64,000 bases of DNA from Kryptolebias marmoratus (lineage: Eukaryota; Chordata; Actinopteri; Cyprinodontiformes; Rivulidae), in contig NC_051431.1 of NCBI RefSeq assembly GCF_001649575.2, positions 25,267,575 to 25,331,574 of the forward strand, written 5' to 3'. The position numbers and the translations under genes are program-made. This document shows, in pieces, positions 60,946 to 64,000 of this stretch. Position 1 is the stretch's first letter. Every line of letters starts with the position of its first letter. Below the pieces are notes generated by a model. That model saw nothing but the letters and a program-made list of their open reading frames with translations, was not told the origin of the DNA and ran no database searches.

Positions 60946-63900
60946 GTCTTGAATGTCCAAATATATAATGGATTTTTTAAAAGGAAACTGAGCATAAATA
61001 TCCAAGGTCCTGGTTGACATTTTGTCCTGTTTGATCAAATAATACCACACGATTACAAGGGCCTTAAGGTGTATAATTAACTAATCATCTAGCTAATTTC
61101 TTAAAAGACAGGAAGTCTCTTGTTTTGCACTCATTTGTCTCAATTACTTCACAAAATAACAAGTAAGTTTCTAACTATCAAGGCAAGAAACAGAGCACAG
61201 GCCCAAATACACCACGTTCACACCAGGACACCTATTTTGTGTTAATCAGACTTATATGAAATATATGTAAAATGCATAGTTATAGGTATCTTAGCACAAC
61301 ATCTAAAAATGGTTTAAGAATGTTTATTATACTTCATCTGTTGTGATTGTGTGCTTGTTAAAATCAGAGAAATTGGTTAGAAGTTATGTAATTACCGAAC
61401 TGGTTGTTTAAAACGAAAAAAAAAAGACCTAAATATGTATTCATGAAAGCCATCCAAGTAAACTGTGATAAAATGTGGCTTTATTGGAAGATTAATTTTT
61501 TGTGTTGTTTAGACTGCACCTCTTCTGAATCCAGATAATAATTAAAAACCTAAACTGTAAAAAAAGTGAAGACTCATGAAGATTTTAAACTATGGTAATC
61601 AGTGTTTATGATATCCGTTTAAGTGGTTCTCTATCACATTTATTCCATATGTTAACTTCCTTGTGTCACTAAATGTACTCAAATTAGCAAGTAAATTTGA
61701 GCATGAGAGCTGGCATCTGTTGTTTACATCAACATGTACGCTCAGTTATATGTTCATAATATATGCTGAACTGCATGTTGCTGGGGGTTTTCTCCGTTGC
61801 CAACCACTTGCTATTATCTTTCCCTGCGAATTTCATCTAACTGATTCAGGTTTATTGCTGAAACAAACATCTCCTGAGTGCTGTTTGAATGCCTAGCATC
61901 TGGTATTTTCAAGGTGCTGATGTGCTGCTCTGAAGTGGTGTCATTAAAAAACTTCTTGTTAGCAAATGATGGGATGTTTAGGGATTACCCTACTTGATGA
62001 GGTTGTGAAATTATGTTGTTGTTCACTGGGAATGTCGTAACGAAAAAATGCTTACAGTATTCATTCACACTGGATTACCCTGCAGCTCAGAGCCTCTTTG
62101 AGGAGCACAAACTACAACCACAAGCTCAAAAGACAGCTAATACTGCTGGGTCACATTTTGCATCAAACTATTTTGCAAAAGTGGGTGGTATAGTTTTGTT
62201 CCACTATAATGGCTTCACACAGCTGATTGAATTAGGAAGCAGTGCTATAGATTTTTTACAGTTTCATTGTTCATTATCCTTGATTTACATTGGTCAACAG
62301 TTAGACTTGTTTTTCATTCATTTTTTTAACAAAAAGTGCTGTCTAACATAACAAAGAACAAAAACACAATTGTTCTTTTGTTATTACTCAATTTATGACT
62401 GCAAAATGTATATTTCAATTTAAACTGAAGTTACAGACAACATGGTGGAATAATCTTCACCCAAATGTTTACACGTCTTATTGTAGTTTATTGTGACTGT
62501 GTTGCAGTTTTACCTGTCTTCTGTAATACACATGCATGGGGGTGCATGTACGTTTGCACCCCACCCTTACACACACACTTACAGCTTTTCTCTCCTTATG
62601 GGAGGGGTCATGTTGAATTATAGATGAGTCTTTCAAATGGGCTGGCTAAATTTAGAGCTCGGCTGCAGCAATTGACTCCAAAAAGCTTGATGGATACACA
62701 CTTACACAGACATGTACATGCACACACACAGGTTTCTAAAGCATCCTTCTGACTTTCCAACATTCATGCAGACTTTCAGCTCAAACAGTTTAAACCCTGA
62801 ACCTTGTTTTATCCCCACTTTGCTCCCCTCCAGCACAAATGTACATGTAATTTTGCTCTCTACACTTTTGTGAGGCAATATTCATATAAAAAGATATATT
62901 TTATCTGTGTATGTTGAAGCCTTCATCATGCTCTGGGTTGGGACTAAAGTCTCAATGTGTATTCTGCTTCTGGCTCACAGCGTTATTCACAAATGCTGTG
63001 ACTGCTGTCCAGCTGCACCCCGAGAGCAAGGGGGAGGCTCACATCAGCCTGCACACAGAATGGCACTTTACCTGTAAAATTGCATCAAATGAAGCATGCA
63101 ATTCCTTTGTCAAAATCCCCCCTGAAATGCAGTTGTCACCACAGTCTCCGTCCCCTTCTTGACACTTTGCAGCACATTCAAGTTAAAAGAGTGAATTTCT
63201 TTTTAGAGACCAAACCCTGGGTTTTTTGGTTATTGACTGGCAGCCACGAAGATGGCCTTTTTTGTATTCAACTGAAGGGTCCTATTGACAGGAAGAATCA
63301 ATGACCATGAAGAGATGAGGGGGTAGAGACAAAGGACAAAGGGGAAAAAAGAAACAATAAAAAGGAAAGAAAATGTTGGTGAATGAGAGAAATAGCTCAG
63401 TGTGCAAAGATCAAAACAGAGAAAAAATGTTTATAGCAAAGACATAAAACCTAAAGGGTAAGTGTTGGAAGACTTAGTAAGCAACACAAATATACACAAA
63501 AAATGTCAAAAAAAACATTAGATAATTACATTCAAGAGACAAAAATGTGCAAAATAATAATGTAATAAGTGCAGTTGGAACAGACAGGTTTGTTGTTTCA
63601 GCCTTCTCAGTATGAGATCACTCATTCATCAGACAGCGTTATTATATTCTGTCGGGGCATTTTTCAACTTCTGCAAGCTCAGTCTCTTTCACAAATTACT
63701 TACTTTACTTTACTTTATTCAACAGACTCGTAGTCCACAAAAGCACAACACACAACACATACAAAAACAGATTAAAAAAAAAAAAAAAAGAATTAATAAA
63801 AACTTATAAAAGACTTGCATACCAATGTTTCCATAGAGCTGACTGATATCTTAGCGCACTCACAGAGGGATGCAAAAACATTAAAATAAGACTGTTCATG

Positions 63901-64000
63901 GAGCTGCACAAACGACACATAAACTTGTATATCAAATTTCTCATGAGTGCCTGAAACGTTCTGACATGTGCATTACAAAACATTTCACTTGCACTGCTGG

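Larger units (their letters stand above)
52725..64000 (+). other. Calsyntenin intron after exon D (5' part)
   Basis: Begins GTAAGG and runs off the window end; the next LNS exon was not found. Contents: a possible teleost repeat (54780-55010), a SINE fragment (56072-56206), two copies of an unclassified repeat (58360-59015, 60400-60945), a DNA transposon (59131-59568) and an assembly gap (60336-60343). Other parts (52730-54770, 55020-56050, 56210-57890, 59570-60320, 60950-64000) look like unique AT-rich intron. Segments near 61660-61990 and 62590-62700 are of higher complexity and could be conserved, but that is a guess. Confidence 0.85.

Noticed and set aside
62911..63162. Possible next calsyntenin exon (contains HTEWHFTCKIAS)
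   Set aside because: The next LNS exon should start ICDKEWHYY; the resemblance is a few letters only and the phase and splice sites do not fit.

Overview
The window is a stretch of ray-finned (teleost) fish nuclear DNA. It is AT-rich and intron-like, and it is packed with degraded teleost-type transposons: Tc1 elements, a Rex1-like LINE, tRNA-derived SINEs, hAT-like and Harbinger-like MITEs, and solo LTRs. No bacterial gene layout, operon, ribosome binding site, CRISPR array or tRNA/rRNA gene was seen.

The only host gene with convincing coding exons is a calsyntenin, on the + strand. Wording of the protein favours calsyntenin-2 (clstn2). Four internal exons are present at 6674-6823, 44950-45135, 47330-47587 and 52603-52724. 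All have AG/GT splice sites and matching phases. They encode the end of cadherin repeat 2, the linker, and the first half of the laminin-G/LNS domain. The gene starts upstream and continues downstream, so promoter, signal peptide, transmembrane segment and cytoplasmic tail are outside the window. The introns are at least 6.7 kb, 38.1 kb, 2.2 kb, 5.0 kb and at least 11.3 kb.

Region by region: 1-6.7 kb holds two SINE copies, a Rex1-like LINE with a second SINE type nested in it, and a Harbinger-like fragment. The 38-kb intron holds a SINE split by a MITE (8.3-9.3 kb), Tc1 remnants (10.7-11.9, 13.1-13.3, 22.1-22.5, 30.5-31.3 kb), two solo LTRs (14.8-15.2 and 20.6-21.0 kb), a decayed coding-like pseudogene (16.9-17.6 kb), Gypsy-like debris (25.9-26.9 kb), a LINE scrap (26.9-27.2 kb), and a SINE split by a 704-bp retroposon that carries an intact 155-codon ORF (34.6-35.5 kb). 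The 2.2-kb intron has an LTR right behind exon B and a repeat-free, conserved-looking block (45.8-46.5 kb). The 5-kb intron has two MITE/hAT elements. The last intron has two of three copies of an unclassified repeat family and one more DNA transposon.

The most interesting points are: (1) the ORF-bearing retroposon nested in a SINE, with 6-bp target duplications and a LINE-like 3' tail; (2) an unclassified three-copy interspersed repeat family; (3) an excess of perfect, short-loop hairpins (arms 10-17 bp), not all inside transposons; (4) the candidate regulatory block between exons B and C. Family names for repeats come from remembered consensus-like features and were not checked against a library.
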